Source: Acidimicrobiales bacterium (GTDB lineage: Bacteria > Actinomycetota > Acidimicrobiia > Acidimicrobiales > MedAcidi-G1). Taken from it: DNA of 64,000 nt. The notes under the pieces were generated by a model. It did no database searches. It was given only the letters and a program-made list of their open reading frames with translations, and was not told the origin of the DNA. Made by a program: the position numbers and the translations under genes. Below are positions 27,389-37,559 of the stretch, one piece after another; positions within the stretch are counted from its first letter, which is position 1, and each line of letters opens with the position of its first letter. The stretch covers positions 1 to 64,000 of the forward strand of contig JAQWTI010000005.1 in NCBI GenBank assembly GCA_029242745.1, given 5' to 3'.

Positions 27389-27756
27389 TCGGTGCCAGCA
27401 AGAAACTCATCGTCGATCCCGAAGTGGTGGGCCACCTCGTGGATGACGGTGAGAGCAACCTGGAGTCGCAGTTCGTCGATGTCGGTGCAAACTTTGCAGA
27501 GCGCCAATCTGTAAATGTGTATCCGGTCAGGCATTGTCAACCCGTCGCCTGACGCTCCGCCGTAGTTGTCCCGCTCAGTCAACGGGAGACCCTCATATAG
27601 GCCTAAGAGGTCTGGTTCATCACCTTGGTCAGCCGTCAAGACCACCAGATTGTCCATAAAATCAGCCAATTCTAATGGAAGGCCATCCAGAGCCTCAGCA
27701 ACAAGACAGTCGAAAGCATCGGAGCCGATGGGGTCCACACCCTGAGGGTACGGCAT
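27379..27756 (-). CDS. Zincin-like metallopeptidase family protein
   Basis: Small putative zinc metallopeptidase of the actinobacterial zincin_1/DUF1025 type. From ATG 27756 the product is 125 residues beginning MPYPQGVDPIGSDAFDCLVA; it has VVLTADQG, RIHIYRLALCKVCTDID and the metal motif TVIHEVAHHFGIDDEFL (HExxH). No signal peptide or large catalytic domain is seen. The frame continues upstream to 27870, but that part overlaps the divergent helicase gene and looks non-coding. Function is unproved. Confidence 0.82.
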   Translation of the reverse strand: MPYPQGVDPIGSDAFDCLVAEALDGLPLELADFMDNLVVLTADQGDEPDLLGLYEGLPLTERDNYGGASGDGLTMPDRIHIYRLALCKVCTDIDELRLQVALTVIHEVAHHFGIDDEFLAGTDYA

Positions 27757-27790
27757 CAAGCTCTCGAGGCTGGCATGACACCTCGCTAGG

Positions 27791-30178
27791 GTGCGGCCGA
27801 TGGACGCTTCGGAAAATCTCCCTGGCCTCGGCCGAGTCCCTCTTCGTGCTGCCGAAGTCGGCCCAGACAATGGCGCGTTTCAAGACGCCAACGCGCTCCT
27901 AGAAGGTCTAAATGATGAACAGTTAACAGCGGTTACCACCGACGCTCTGCCTCTCGCCATCCACGCTGGCGCTGGCTCCGGCAAGACCCGAGTTCTTACT
28001 CACCGTATTGCGTGGCGATCCCTGACCGGCCGAGAGGACCCGCGTCGAGTCCTGGCTCTCACCTTCACCCGTAAGGCTGCGTCAGAGCTGCGAAAACGGT
28101 TGCGTCTCCTAGGCATGCGCGATCAGGTTGCCGCCGGCACGTTCCATGCCGTGGCCCTCGCCCAACTCCGCACCTGGTGGCGCGAGAACGACCGTCGGGA
28201 ACCTGGTCTGCTTGATCGCAAACTAGGGATGGTAGTGGAATGCCTTCCGCGTGATCACCGGACCACCGCCGGAATCGACGTGGTTGCCGAAATTGAGTGG
28301 GCGAAAGCCCGACGAATCCGGCCAATTACCTACGCCACGTCAGCCGAGGAGGCTGGGCGCACCCCACCACTACCAGCCCCCACTGTCGCAAGGATCTACG
28401 CCGAGTACGAACAAAAGAAGGCAGATCGAAACTTGGTCGACTTCGACGACCTACTGGACCTATGTCGGCACGCGTTGTCTACTGACAATCGATTTGCAAA
28501 CGCTCAACGATGGCGCTTCCGCCATCTCTACGTCGACGAGTTTCAGGACGTCAATCCCCTGCAGTTCGACCTGCTGGCTGCCTGGCTTAACGGACGAACT
28601 GAACTCTGTGCAGTCGGCGACCCTGACCAGGCCATCTACGGATGGAACGGCGCCGACGCCGACCATCTGAACCGCTTCGACGTGCACTTCTCAGGAGCCA
28701 CGGTGCTAGAGCTCCGCCAGAATTACCGGAGCACACCGCAGATTCTGGAAGTGGCCGCTCGGGCGTTAGTCGGGCGCGAGCCACTTTCTGCCAACCGAGA
28801 CAGTGGCCCCGATCCAATCGTCGCCGGTTACACCGACGAGCAAGCCGAGGCGCGAGCCATCGCCCGCAGCGTGCGCGACCGGCGTGGTCCCAATGGTCGC
28901 TGGAGCGACCAGGCGGTCCTGGTACGCACCAACGCCCAGACTGGACCGGTGGTGACCGCCATGCGCGATAGCGGAATCCCGGTACGCACTCGAAGTGGTA
29001 GCGGTCTACTCGACCGGTCTGATGTGAAATCCCAGTTGAATGCCCTCGGACGCCTTGACCAGCCGCTCACTACTCACATTGGCGACCTACGAGTCATAGC
29101 CAGCGACATGCAGGATGCTGACGAGGCCGCAGAGCCAGAGGACCACGGCAGCACGGAATCTCATGGAGGCAGAGATGAGACGGGACGAGCAGCGGCGTTT
29201 GCTGAACTGAGCCAGATGGCTGACGAGTTCCTTGCCCTCGAACCGGAGGGTACCGGCCGCGCCTTTGCTGCCTGGGCGAAGCATCAGGCCCGAATATTGT
29301 CCGACGAATCCAACGATGCCGTAGAGGTCTCCACATTTCACGCCGCTAAGGGTCTGGAGTGGCCGTCGGTCCACGTGGCTGGGCTCGAACAGGGACTAGT
29401 TCCCATTAGCCACGCTCGTGGACCAATGGCAGTCGCCGAGGAACGACGCCTCCTTTATGTAGCCCTAACTCGAGCCGAGGACCACCTGTCACTAACGTGG
29501 GCTGAGCAGCGGGCCTTCGGTGCAAAGCCGCCATCTAAGCGGCGCCCATCCCCATGGCTTGGCGACCTCGAATTGGCGATCGCGGGCCTCCGACGCCCTG
29601 TGGGTCGGGCCGAAAGTGCACGGCGAGCTGCGAACCTCAGCGCGCGAACCCAGCCCCCGACCCTCGCCGACAGTCCGGTGGTAATGGCTCTGAAGGAGTA
29701 CCGTTCGACAGCGGCCCGGGCCGCCTCGGTGCCCGCCTACATTGTTTTTAAAGATGCCACGATTGTTGAGCTCGTAGCCGTTTGGCCGACGACCATCAGC
29801 GAGTTACTAGCCGTACACGACATCGGCCCGACCAAGGCTGAACAACATGGACTCGGAATTCTCGCCGTGTTAGCAGCCCACGACAGACCCGATAGTTGGG
29901 AACCAATGTCACCCCCGGCAGCAATCACACCTACTGCCCCGCCCAGTTCTACACCGACTGGTCTCGGGCCGCTCCACGACCGATTGCGAGACTGGCGAAG
30001 GACAACTGCCAACGAACGAAACGTACCGTCCTACCGGATACTGACCAACACAGCCTTAGATGCCCTGGTCGACGCGCGCCCCATCGACACCAACGGCCTC
30101 CTAGCCGTGCCGGGCATCGGGCCCAAGACCGTAGAAGCCCACGGAACAGCCCTTCTGGACATGCTCACCTTGGACTAA
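27791..30178 (+). CDS. UvrD/Rep-type DNA helicase with two C-terminal HRDC domains
   Basis: Superfamily 1A helicase, 795 residues. Walker A HAGAGSGKTRVLTHRI, LTFTRKAASELRKRL, DEFQDVNPLQFDLL, VGDPDQAIYGWNG, RQNYRSTPQIL, STFHAAKGLEWPSVHV and LLYVALTRAEDHL are all seen. The C-terminus carries two HRDC domains (about 630-700 and 728-793), each ending in a helix-hairpin-helix-like motif (HDIGPTKAEQHG and PGIGPKTVEAHG). Mycobacterial UvrD2 also has an HRDC domain; the duplication is notable. Start is GTG 27791 or ATG 27800. It is divergent from the zincin-like gene, with only about 34 bases between. Confidence 0.93.
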   Translation: MRPMDASENLPGLGRVPLRAAEVGPDNGAFQDANALLEGLNDEQLTAVTTDALPLAIHAGAGSGKTRVLTHRIAWRSLTGREDPRRVLALTFTRKAASELRKRLRLLGMRDQVAAGTFHAVALAQLRTWWRENDRREPGLLDRKLGMVVECLPRDHRTTAGIDVVAEIEWAKARRIRPITYATSAEEAGRTPPLPAPTVARIYAEYEQKKADRNLVDFDDLLDLCRHALSTDNRFANAQRWRFRHLYVDEFQDVNPLQFDLLAAWLNGRTELCAVGDPDQAIYGWNGADADHLNRFDVHFSGATVLELRQNYRSTPQILEVAARALVGREPLSANRDSGPDPIVAGYTDEQAEARAIARSVRDRRGPNGRWSDQAVLVRTNAQTGPVVTAMRDSGIPVRTRSGSGLLDRSDVKSQLNALGRLDQPLTTHIGDLRVIASDMQDADEAAEPEDHGSTESHGGRDETGRAAAFAELSQMADEFLALEPEGTGRAFAAWAKHQARILSDESNDAVEVSTFHAAKGLEWPSVHVAGLEQGLVPISHARGPMAVAEERRLLYVALTRAEDHLSLTWAEQRAFGAKPPSKRRPSPWLGDLELAIAGLRRPVGRAESARRAANLSARTQPPTLADSPVVMALKEYRSTAARAASVPAYIVFKDATIVELVAVWPTTISELLAVHDIGPTKAEQHGLGILAVLAAHDRPDSWEPMSPPAAITPTAPPSSTPTGLGPLHDRLRDWRRTTANERNVPSYRILTNTALDALVDARPIDTNGLLAVPGIGPKTVEAHGTALLDMLTLD

Positions 30179-30199
30179 ATAACGCCGCTACAAATGGCC

Positions 30200-30982
30200 T
30201 TACAAGAAACTGAAATCAGCCACCACTGGTGCATGATCGCTTGGTTTCTCACCTTTGCGCTCATTGCGATCAACGATCACAAAATCCAACGCGGTTAAGG
30301 CCGCCACCGAGGCGTAAACGAGATCAATTCGCATGCCCATTCGTTTGTAAAACGCCCCACCCCGATAGTCCCACCAAGAGTGAAGCCCAGCATCTTTATA
30401 TATCTCTCGAAAAACATCCACAAAACCGAGAGTTTCAAGCCGATGGAGGGCAGCACGTTCAGCTGCTGTCACATGCGTCAGGCCCTCAAAAGCTGCTGGT
30501 TTCCAGACGTCACGGTCATCTGGGGCTACGTTAAAATCTCCCACCACAAGGGCCCGTGATGTCGTCGGATCAACGTTGGTCGCCAGGTCGTCATGCAGGC
30601 GGCCTAGCCAGTCGAGTTTGTAACGGTAGTGATCATGATCGACCTCCCGCCCGTTGGGTACATAGCACGACGCCAGCCGTACCCCACCACATGTAGCCCA
30701 GAGCACTCGAGCGTCAGGGTCTGGGTCGGTGCGACCATCAGCAAAACCACTTCGCACATCGTCGAGTCCAACCCGAGAAATGATGGCTACTCCATTCCAC
30801 CGGCCTTCCCCGTGGTGAGCCGACTGGTAGCCCAACGCCTCGAAACGGGCATGTGGAAAAACCTCGTCAGCCATCTTGGTCTCTTGCAGACACAGAACGT
30901 CAGGCGCTGCTGCCTTAATCCACGCTTCAACTCGGTCAATCCGGGCCTTCAAAGAGTTGACGTTCCAGGTAACAATCCGCAT
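30200..30982 (-). CDS. xth: Exodeoxyribonuclease III
   Basis: Magnesium-dependent AP endonuclease/3'-exonuclease of the Xth family, 260 residues. Motifs: VTWNVNSLKARIDRVEAW at the N-terminus, CLQETKM (metal Glu), YVPNGR, VVGDFNVAPDDRDV, WWDYRGGAF, and SDHAPV at the C-terminus. Complete and of normal length. ATG start. Eleven bases upstream is the end of a HAD-type phosphatase gene on the same strand. Confidence 0.95.
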   Translation of the reverse strand: MRIVTWNVNSLKARIDRVEAWIKAAAPDVLCLQETKMADEVFPHARFEALGYQSAHHGEGRWNGVAIISRVGLDDVRSGFADGRTDPDPDARVLWATCGGVRLASCYVPNGREVDHDHYRYKLDWLGRLHDDLATNVDPTTSRALVVGDFNVAPDDRDVWKPAAFEGLTHVTAAERAALHRLETLGFVDVFREIYKDAGLHSWWDYRGGAFYKRMGMRIDLVYASVAALTALDFVIVDRNERKGEKPSDHAPVVADFSFL

Positions 30983-30993
30983 GCTTACTAACC

Positions 30994-31638
30994 CTAGGAG
31001 AGCGCCATACCCAAAATGGCCTCAAGCTCAGCGATTGCCGCGACAGGGTCACCAACCTTGATGGTGGTCATCCCCATCTCCCGGGCCGGTTTGAGGTTGA
31101 CGCCAAGATCGTCCAAAAACACACAGGCTTCAGGTGCCACACCCAGACGCTCGCAAGCAATGTTGTAGAACGTGGGATCAGGCTTGCGGCAACCAACCAA
31201 ACTGGACTCAATCACCACCTCAAAGAGATCAATCACGTTTGACACCTCGAGCCAGTCTGATGCGCCACCAGCTCCGTGTTCGGCAAGAGGTGCAACGTTG
31301 TTGGTAAGTAGGGCTGTCCGATAGTCCACCGAAGACCGGCGAACCGCCTCGACCATTCCTGGTCGAAGCTTGCCGTCCAAGCCAGCGATCACTCGTCGGG
31401 CGTCAACAATGAAGCCTTGTTCTGCTGCCTCAGCTTCAAAGAGCGTGCAAAAGTTGTTCAAACTGAGTTCTCGACGTTCGAATCGCGCCCACGCATTGCT
31501 ATCAGGGTCCGTCGCATTGATCCCTCGAATGGTGCCCACCGGCAGGTTCGCCTCAACTTCATAGGTGGCGAAGGCATCAAATGGGCTGGTAGTTACTACC
31601 CCACCGAAGTCAAACAGCACCGCTTCAATCCTGATCAC
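30994..31638 (-). CDS. HAD-superfamily hydrolase
   Basis: A 214-residue HAD-IA phosphatase-like protein of the epoxide-hydrolase-N-terminal type. Motif I is LFDFGGVVTT, in which the usual second Asp is Gly, a trait of this subgroup. Motif II is LLTNNVAP, motif III Lys lies in GCRKPDPTFYNIACERLG, and motif IV is VFLDDLGVNLKPA. Substrate unknown. GTG start. It is divergent from ettA with a short promoter gap of about 65 bases. Confidence 0.87.
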   Translation of the reverse strand: MIRIEAVLFDFGGVVTTSPFDAFATYEVEANLPVGTIRGINATDPDSNAWARFERRELSLNNFCTLFEAEAAEQGFIVDARRVIAGLDGKLRPGMVEAVRRSSVDYRTALLTNNVAPLAEHGAGGASDWLEVSNVIDLFEVVIESSLVGCRKPDPTFYNIACERLGVAPEACVFLDDLGVNLKPAREMGMTTIKVGDPVAAIAELEAILGMALS

Positions 31639-31703
31639 TAGTCAAGCGTACGGATCTCAGTGGCCATGAGGCCATGCCGAGACCCCCGGTAGCCTCAAAG
31701 ACC

Positions 31704-33401
31704 ATGAGCGCCCAGTTCATTTTCACCATGCACCGCGTTGGCCGCTTCCATCCACCCAACCGCGACGTCCTCAAGGACATATCACTGTCGTTCTACCCAG
31801 GCGCCAAAATTGGTGTACTGGGAGCCAACGGGGCAGGCAAATCTTCACTCCTAAGAATCATGGCTGGAATCGATGATGGGTTCACCGGCGAAGCCCGCTT
31901 GACCGATGGCTATACGGTCGGCCTCCTTGAACAGGAGCCCGTGCTGGATTCCTCGCGAGATGTGCAGGGAAATGTTATGGATGGTTTAGGGGCGGTGGCC
32001 GACCTTCTGAACCGCTACGAAGAAGTCTTAGCCGGTTGGGGTAACACTGATGCCGACTACGACCAGTTAGGTGTCGACCAGGCCGACTTAGAGAAACAGA
32101 TTGAGGCAGCCGGTGCCTGGGACCTCCAACGCACGATCGAGATCGCCATGGATGCCCTCCGACTCCCCCCTGGAGATGCAGCGGTCGATTCGCTGTCCGG
32201 TGGCGAGCGAAGGCGAGTAGCTCTATGTCGGCTCTTACTCTCTCGGCCTGACCTGCTTCTACTTGATGAGCCGACTAATCACCTTGACGCCGAATCTGTC
32301 GCCTGGCTGGAGCGCACACTGCGCGACTACCAGGGCACTGTGGTGGCGATCACCCACGACCGGTACTTTCTCGACAACGTGGCTGGCTGGATATTGGAAC
32401 TCGATCGAGGGCGAGGCATTCCCTATGAGGGGAACTACTCGGGCTGGTTGGAGCAGAAGCAGGCTCGTCTATCGACTGAAGACAAGGTCGACTCTGCTCG
32501 TAAACGAACTATCGAACGCGAACTGGAGTGGGTCCAGATGGCGCCCAAGGCCCGACAGTCCAAGGGTAAGGCCCGCCTATCGGCCTACGACCGGCTAGTC
32601 GCCGAAGCAGCAGAAACCGAGAATCGGGCCAGGGAACTCCAGATCGACATTCCAGCCAACCAGCGACTAGGCCAACAAGTCATCGAAGTTGATCACCTTT
32701 CCAAGGGTTTCGATGATCGCCTCCTTATCGATGACCTCTCATTCTCACTACCGCCGGCGGGAATCGTCGGTGTCATCGGTGGCAACGGTGCTGGCAAGAC
32801 GACTCTGTTTCGGATGCTCACCGCTGCGGCGGACACGACAGCTGAAGGTGCCACAGCACCCGACGAGGGAGAGATTCGTATCGGCCCGACAGTCGAAATC
32901 GGCTATGTCGACCAGTCCCGGGACAGTCTTGACGCTGAGAGGACCGTCTACCAAGAGATCACTGACGACCGAGAGTTTATTGAGGTTGGCCGCCGGGAGG
33001 TCAACGGTCGAGCCTACGTGGCCTCATTTAACTTCAAGGGCTCAGACCAACAGAAGCAGGTGGGCGAACTATCCGGTGGTGAACGCAATCGAGTGCATCT
33101 AGCCAAGGTCCTTCGGAGCGGTGCCAATGTGCTGCTACTTGACGAGCCGACCAACGATCTTGATGTGGACACTCTGCGCGCACTTGAGTCTGGACTCGAA
33201 TCGTATGCGGGCTGTGCGGTAATTATTAGCCACGATCGCTGGTTCCTCGATCGGGTAGCCACTCACGTCCTGGCCTTTGAAGGCAACTCGCAGGTGAGAT
33301 GGTTTGAGGGAAACTTTACCGAGTACGAGGCGTACCGAAAGAAGGAATTGGGGCTTGACGATCAACCTCATCGGATGAAGTACAAACCTCTTGCCCGATG
33401 A
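31704..33401 (+). CDS. ettA: Energy-dependent translational throttle protein EttA (ABC-F)
   Basis: Ribosome-associated ABC-F ATPase. Two nucleotide-binding domains: GANGAGKSSLLRI with LSGGERRRVALCRLL and LLLLDEPTNHLD, then GGNGAGKTTLFRM with LSGGERNRVHLAKVL and LLLLDEPTNDLD. The linker contains the basic segment WVQMAPKARQSKGKARL, specific to EttA. ATG at 31704 (MSAQFIFTMHRVGRFHPPN) matches the family N-terminus; an upstream in-frame start would add 10 unrelated residues. About 565 residues, normal. Confidence 0.95.
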   Translation: MSAQFIFTMHRVGRFHPPNRDVLKDISLSFYPGAKIGVLGANGAGKSSLLRIMAGIDDGFTGEARLTDGYTVGLLEQEPVLDSSRDVQGNVMDGLGAVADLLNRYEEVLAGWGNTDADYDQLGVDQADLEKQIEAAGAWDLQRTIEIAMDALRLPPGDAAVDSLSGGERRRVALCRLLLSRPDLLLLDEPTNHLDAESVAWLERTLRDYQGTVVAITHDRYFLDNVAGWILELDRGRGIPYEGNYSGWLEQKQARLSTEDKVDSARKRTIERELEWVQMAPKARQSKGKARLSAYDRLVAEAAETENRARELQIDIPANQRLGQQVIEVDHLSKGFDDRLLIDDLSFSLPPAGIVGVIGGNGAGKTTLFRMLTAAADTTAEGATAPDEGEIRIGPTVEIGYVDQSRDSLDAERTVYQEITDDREFIEVGRREVNGRAYVASFNFKGSDQQKQVGELSGGERNRVHLAKVLRSGANVLLLDEPTNDLDVDTLRALESGLESYAGCAVIISHDRWFLDRVATHVLAFEGNSQVRWFEGNFTEYEAYRKKELGLDDQPHRMKYKPLAR

Positions 33402-33460
33402 AGCATTTCCTTTGAGTGGAATCAAATGAGCCCGCTGCTGATTGGGAGGGAGTGAACCCC

Positions 33461-34225
33461 ATGAACAGTGCAAACGATCACCAATTGGCCGCTGACCTAG
33501 CTACTCGGGCCGGCGCGCTTCTTTTAAAGATCCGTGCCCGCCTGACGGCTGATGGTGCACCAATGGCCGTCATAAAGAATGAAGGTGATCGACAGTCGCA
33601 CGAGTTCCTGATGGAGGCTCTAGCCAAGATGCGGCCTAATGACGCCGTGCTGTCAGAGGAAGGTACGGCCTACGCCTGCCATCCCGACCGCGACGTTACG
33701 GCCCGAACTTGGATCATCGATCCTGTAGACGGAACCCGTGAGTACGCCGAGCCATCCCGGACCGACTGGGCAGTCCACGTGGCCCTCGCCACTGAGGGGC
33801 TCCCTTCAGCAGGTGCTGTCGCCCTGCCTGCCCTCGGGTTTACTCTGAGTACGGCAGAACCCTTGTCGATTCACGATCTCCCACCAGTGCCAGTTCAGGC
33901 GCGGATAGTAGTGAGCAGGTCCCGGCCACCTGTTGAGGCCTTGACCATACGCGATGCCCTAGGTGCTGAGCTGGTGGAAATGGGTTCTGCGGGTGCCAAA
34001 GCCATGGCTGTGGTGCGGGGTGAAGTTGAATGTTACGTGCACTCTGGCGGACAATATGAGTGGGACAACTGTGCACCAGTGGCTGTCGCTCAAGCCGCTG
34101 GCCTTCATGCCTCTCGGCTCGATGGATCGCCGTTGACCTACGGCCATGTAGATCCCTACCTGCCTGACCTGCTTATCTGTCGAACCGAACTGACCGAAGC
34201 CATCTTGGCCGCTCTGGTTGGCTGA
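33461..34225 (+). CDS. CysQ-like 3'(2'),5'-bisphosphate nucleotidase / inositol monophosphatase family
   Basis: Lithium-sensitive phosphatase family member, 254 residues. Metal motif is IIDPVDGTREYAEPSRTDWAV (double Asp pair), preceded by LSEEGTA, and the C-terminal signature is WDNCAPVAVAQAAGL. In actinobacteria such CysQ proteins remove the 3'-phosphate of PAP/PAPS or dephosphorylate inositol phosphates and fructose-1,6-bisphosphate; the exact substrate cannot be chosen here. The ATG at 33461 follows GGGAGG about 10 bases upstream and is preferred over an upstream in-frame ATG. Confidence 0.88.
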   Translation: MNSANDHQLAADLATRAGALLLKIRARLTADGAPMAVIKNEGDRQSHEFLMEALAKMRPNDAVLSEEGTAYACHPDRDVTARTWIIDPVDGTREYAEPSRTDWAVHVALATEGLPSAGAVALPALGFTLSTAEPLSIHDLPPVPVQARIVVSRSRPPVEALTIRDALGAELVEMGSAGAKAMAVVRGEVECYVHSGGQYEWDNCAPVAVAQAAGLHASRLDGSPLTYGHVDPYLPDLLICRTELTEAILAALVG

Positions 34226-34238
34226 GTGATATAGAGCT

Positions 34239-34952
34239 ATGCGCCTCGTCATCGCCCGCTGCACCGTCAACTACGCTGGCCGACTCACCGCCTACCTACC
34301 TGAGGCCATCCGCCTCCTGATGGTCAAAGCAGATGGCTGCGTCGCCATACACGCTGACGGCGGCGCATATAAGCCTCTCAACTGGATGAATGCCCCTAAC
34401 ACACTCACCATTGAAGACTTCACAACAAAATCAGCCATCAACAATGAATCGAACCACGATGAGAAGGTCAAACAGGTCTGGAGCGTCCGCAGCCCTAAAG
34501 GCGAGAGTCTGACTATCAACATCGTCGAGGTGATCGCGGAACTTGACCAAGAGATGGGTATCGATCCGGGCCTGGTAAAAGACGGTGTAGAAGCTCATCT
34601 GCAGAAAATCCTTGCTGCTGATCCCACATCCATCGAAGAAGGACTGCGCCTAGTTCGCCGTGAGTTCCCTACAGACATCGGGCCGGTGGATTTGCTTTGC
34701 CGAGACACCAGTGGTGCGGCAGTGGCCATTGAGGTCAAACGGCGAGGCGATATTGACGGGGTGGAACAACTCACCCGGTATTTGGCATTTCTGAACCGCG
34801 ACCCGATGCTCCGTCCAGTTCGCGGCATATTTGTGGCGCAAGAAATCAAGCCGCAAGCTCGAGTGTTAGCACTCGATCGGAGCATGGGCTGCGTGGTCAT
34901 CGACTACGACGAATTACGCGGCATTGAGTCCGATGAGTTGAAACTTTTCTAA
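34239..34952 (+). CDS. nucS: Mismatch-specific endonuclease NucS (EndoMS)
   Basis: Non-canonical mismatch repair nuclease found in actinobacteria and archaea that lack MutS/MutL. The 237 residues start [20 protein letters not shown] and include the nuclease core [23 protein letters not shown] with the catalytic D-E-K arrangement, followed by GVEQLTRYL and [13 protein letters not shown]. Complete. ATG at 34239. It lies 13 bases after the CysQ-like gene and is probably co-transcribed with it. Confidence 0.95.
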   Translation: MRLVIARCTVNYAGRLTAYLPEAIRLLMVKADGCVAIHADGGAYKPLNWMNAPNTLTIEDFTTKSAINNESNHDEKVKQVWSVRSPKGESLTINIVEVIAELDQEMGIDPGLVKDGVEAHLQKILAADPTSIEEGLRLVRREFPTDIGPVDLLCRDTSGAAVAIEVKRRGDIDGVEQLTRYLAFLNRDPMLRPVRGIFVAQEIKPQARVLALDRSMGCVVIDYDELRGIESDELKLF

Positions 34953-34971
34953 TGTCATGATGGTGAACTAA

Positions 34972-36216
34972 ATGGCTGGAGTCGAACCGACCCACACAAC
35001 GGATCTCCTCGTAGTAGGTGGAGGTCCAGCAGGAAGCGCTGCGGCCATCACCGGAGCCAAAGCCGGCTGTTCAGTACTGCTCGTCGACAAGGCCTCCTTC
35101 CCGAGAGACAAATGCTGTGGTGACGGTCTCACCACTCTGGCGCTGCGATTAGGCGAGCACCTCGGCTTGGACCCGAATCTGCTATCAAGGTGGCAGCCCG
35201 TGGCCGACGCTGTGATCCACTCACCATCTGGGCGATCGACCCGGTTTCCACTCCCAAGCAACGATGGTCAGTACGCCGCAATCGTTCCCCGCCAGGACTA
35301 TGACATGGCGCTTCTGTCTCTCGCCCGAGAAGCAGGCGCTGAGGTCGTTGACGGCCACGAAGTGACCCACCTCGGTGTAGTCGGCAACGGTGGAGGAGCC
35401 ACGGTTGAGGTGGCTGGGCTGGGATCAGTATGGGCTAAGACTGTTGTAGCAGCCGACGGCATGTGGTCAACCGTCCGCCGGAATCTCGGCCTATCGACTA
35501 GCGACGACCGTGGCCAGTGGCATGCCTTCCGCCAGTACGTGTCCAACGTAAGCCGATTAGCCAGTGATCTACATATATGGTTCGAGCCTGACCTACTTCC
35601 GGGATACGCATGGTCGTTTCCTCTCCCAGACGGGCGAGCAAACCTTGGCTTTGGCGTTCTACGGGGCGGCCCTGTACCTGTGGGTGACACCGGGAAGATC
35701 TGGGATGGTCTCATGGATCGGCCATCTATTCGAGCCGTGCTGGGTGATCATGCCCAACTCGAAGGTCGACGTACGGCATGGCCCATTCCCGCCAAAGTTG
35801 ACCGGGCGGTGCTCGACTACGGCCCAGTGCTGTTTGTCGGCGACGCAGCGGCAGCCACCGACGCCCTTACCGGCGAAGGAATAGGTCAAGCACTAATGAC
35901 CGGCATCCTGGCTGCGGAGGCTGCGACTGCTGGGGGCACTGAAGCCGATATTGCGATTTCATATCGAGAGGCGGTACAGCGAGAGTTAGTAGCCGACCAC
36001 CGGATGTCCGTAGCTCTGCAAAAGGTATTGGCTCGACCGTTCGGGGCTCGAGCGGCTGTCCGTCTAGCCGGCCTTAATCGATGGAGCCGACGAAACTTTG
36101 CTCGGTGGATGTTCGAGGACTATCCACGTGCCCTCATTGCCACTCCCCACCGCTGGAAACGCGGAGCCCTCTCTACCTCCGGCGCCTACACAAGTTCACA
36201 AATCGAATCAGTCTGA
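34972..36216 (+). CDS. Geranylgeranyl reductase family FAD-dependent oxidoreductase
   Basis: FAD enzyme that reduces isoprenoid chains; in actinobacteria related proteins (MenJ) saturate the menaquinone side chain. The 414 residues start with the FAD-binding [19 protein letters not shown], contain [11 protein letters not shown] (family motif with Cys pair) and [23 protein letters not shown] (second FAD motif). Membrane-associated action is family knowledge. ATG 34972, 19 bases after nucS. Confidence 0.9.
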   Translation: MAGVEPTHTTDLLVVGGGPAGSAAAITGAKAGCSVLLVDKASFPRDKCCGDGLTTLALRLGEHLGLDPNLLSRWQPVADAVIHSPSGRSTRFPLPSNDGQYAAIVPRQDYDMALLSLAREAGAEVVDGHEVTHLGVVGNGGGATVEVAGLGSVWAKTVVAADGMWSTVRRNLGLSTSDDRGQWHAFRQYVSNVSRLASDLHIWFEPDLLPGYAWSFPLPDGRANLGFGVLRGGPVPVGDTGKIWDGLMDRPSIRAVLGDHAQLEGRRTAWPIPAKVDRAVLDYGPVLFVGDAAAATDALTGEGIGQALMTGILAAEAATAGGTEADIAISYREAVQRELVADHRMSVALQKVLARPFGARAAVRLAGLNRWSRRNFARWMFEDYPRALIATPHRWKRGALSTSGAYTSSQIESV

Positions 36217-36340
36217 GAGCGCTCCGAACTTCTACTGCTTGGGTACACAGCGAACAGCACCGACTCTCTGCAAGCGCAACGTCGCTGAAGCCTCCACCTC
36301 GAGAAGTTCCACCTATCTAACGGCGGTATGGTCGCCACTG

Positions 36341-37402
36341 ATGACATCAAACACACCAAACTTTATTAATCAACCTGTTGAGCAAAGGATTGGTCTGTAC
36401 TTTCAGGACAAGCACCCCATAGATGTTGAACTCGCAATGGCTCGATACGCCGAAGAAAGAGGCATTACCGAGATCTGGCAGGCCGACACTCGCCTTGCCC
36501 GCGACTGCGTAGTCATGATGGGTGCCTTGCTGGCTGGTACCAACACAACCCGGGTTGGGTCAGGCGTTCTTCCCATCTGGACCCGAAACCCCGCAGTCAT
36601 CGCCGCTTCTTGGAGCACCATGTGGGAATTGGCTGGCCGCAGCCCAAGCGGCCACAGCCGCGTCATGCTTGGTCTGGGCGCTTGGTGGGAACCAATCGCC
36701 TCGCGAGTTGGCGAAAATCGCCACAGACCCCTAGCGGCTCTGCGCGAGAACATCGAATCCATCCGTGCACTATTCACTATGGACGAAATCTCCTACGAAG
36801 GTGAGTTCGTCCACCTCGACCGGGTGAAGTTGGACGTGGCCTATGGCGATGCCAGTCCACGCGAGATCCCCATCTACCTAGGAGCTACCGGACCTAAGGC
36901 GCTGGAACTGGCGGGCGAAACTTGTGACGGAGTCGTCCTGAACTACGTTGTAACCGCAGAACACATTCGCCGCTCAGTTGAACGTGTGGCTGCCGGCGCT
37001 GAACGATCGGGACGAACTATCGACCAAGTTGACCGGCCAGAATTATTGGTCTGCTCGCTGTCTGACGATGACCCAACTGAGGCCGTCCGGGCTGGTAAAT
37101 CCCTGGTTGCGTACTACCTAGGTACCGAGCCTCACATAATGGAAGCCAGCGGCGCTGATCCTGACTTGATAACCCGAGTGCAGGAAGTCGTTGGCTGGCC
37201 AGCTACGGAGGCCGACTATCAGCGTGCCGCTGATCTGATTCCGGAAGACCTCGCCCGATCTCTGATGGCGGTCGGTTCTACAAACGAGTGCATCGATACG
37301 GTGGCAGAGTTTGTGGACGCCGGCGTGACTTGTCCGATTCTCTATCCGTTAATGGACGACATGGTGCCTGTCATCGATGCCTTCGCCGGCTGGACGCCCT
37401 AG
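36341..37402 (+). CDS. LLM-class F420-dependent oxidoreductase
   Basis: TIM-barrel luciferase-like monooxygenase family protein of about 353 residues. Core features: [22 protein letters not shown] at the start, [61 protein letters not shown]. This pattern fits the methylene-H4MPT reductase-like F420 group rather than FMN luciferases (inference). ATG 36341 is preferred; the open frame before it overlaps the reductase gene and looks non-coding. It precedes the selenium-molybdenum hydroxylase cluster; a second LLM gene follows that cluster. Confidence 0.86.
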   Translation: MTSNTPNFINQPVEQRIGLYFQDKHPIDVELAMARYAEERGITEIWQADTRLARDCVVMMGALLAGTNTTRVGSGVLPIWTRNPAVIAASWSTMWELAGRSPSGHSRVMLGLGAWWEPIASRVGENRHRPLAALRENIESIRALFTMDEISYEGEFVHLDRVKLDVAYGDASPREIPIYLGATGPKALELAGETCDGVVLNYVVTAEHIRRSVERVAAGAERSGRTIDQVDRPELLVCSLSDDDPTEAVRAGKSLVAYYLGTEPHIMEASGADPDLITRVQEVVGWPATEADYQRAADLIPEDLARSLMAVGSTNECIDTVAEFVDAGVTCPILYPLMDDMVPVIDAFAGWTP

Positions 37403-37461
37403 AGCACGAAATGTGTAAACGCAGCGACCAACTAATTTGCCATACCTTTCTTCATTAGAGG

Positions 37462-37475
37462 GCAGCGGTCGCTGC
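37462..37475. promoter_or_regulatory. Short inverted repeat upstream of the ygfM-xdhD operon
   Basis: Six-base GC-rich arms (gcagcg / cgctgc) around a 2-base centre, about 85 bases before the ygfM start. It could be an operator for the downstream operon, since no coding sequence is evident between 37403 and 37559. No regulator gene is adjacent, and a 6-base arm can occur by chance. Confidence 0.3.
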
Positions 37476-37559
37476 TACGGTTATAGACGAAACTTACAAA
37501 GTCATGCTCGACCGCGAGGCGCATCCCCGGGAGAGCTGATCCTAATTAGGGAGGACGCT

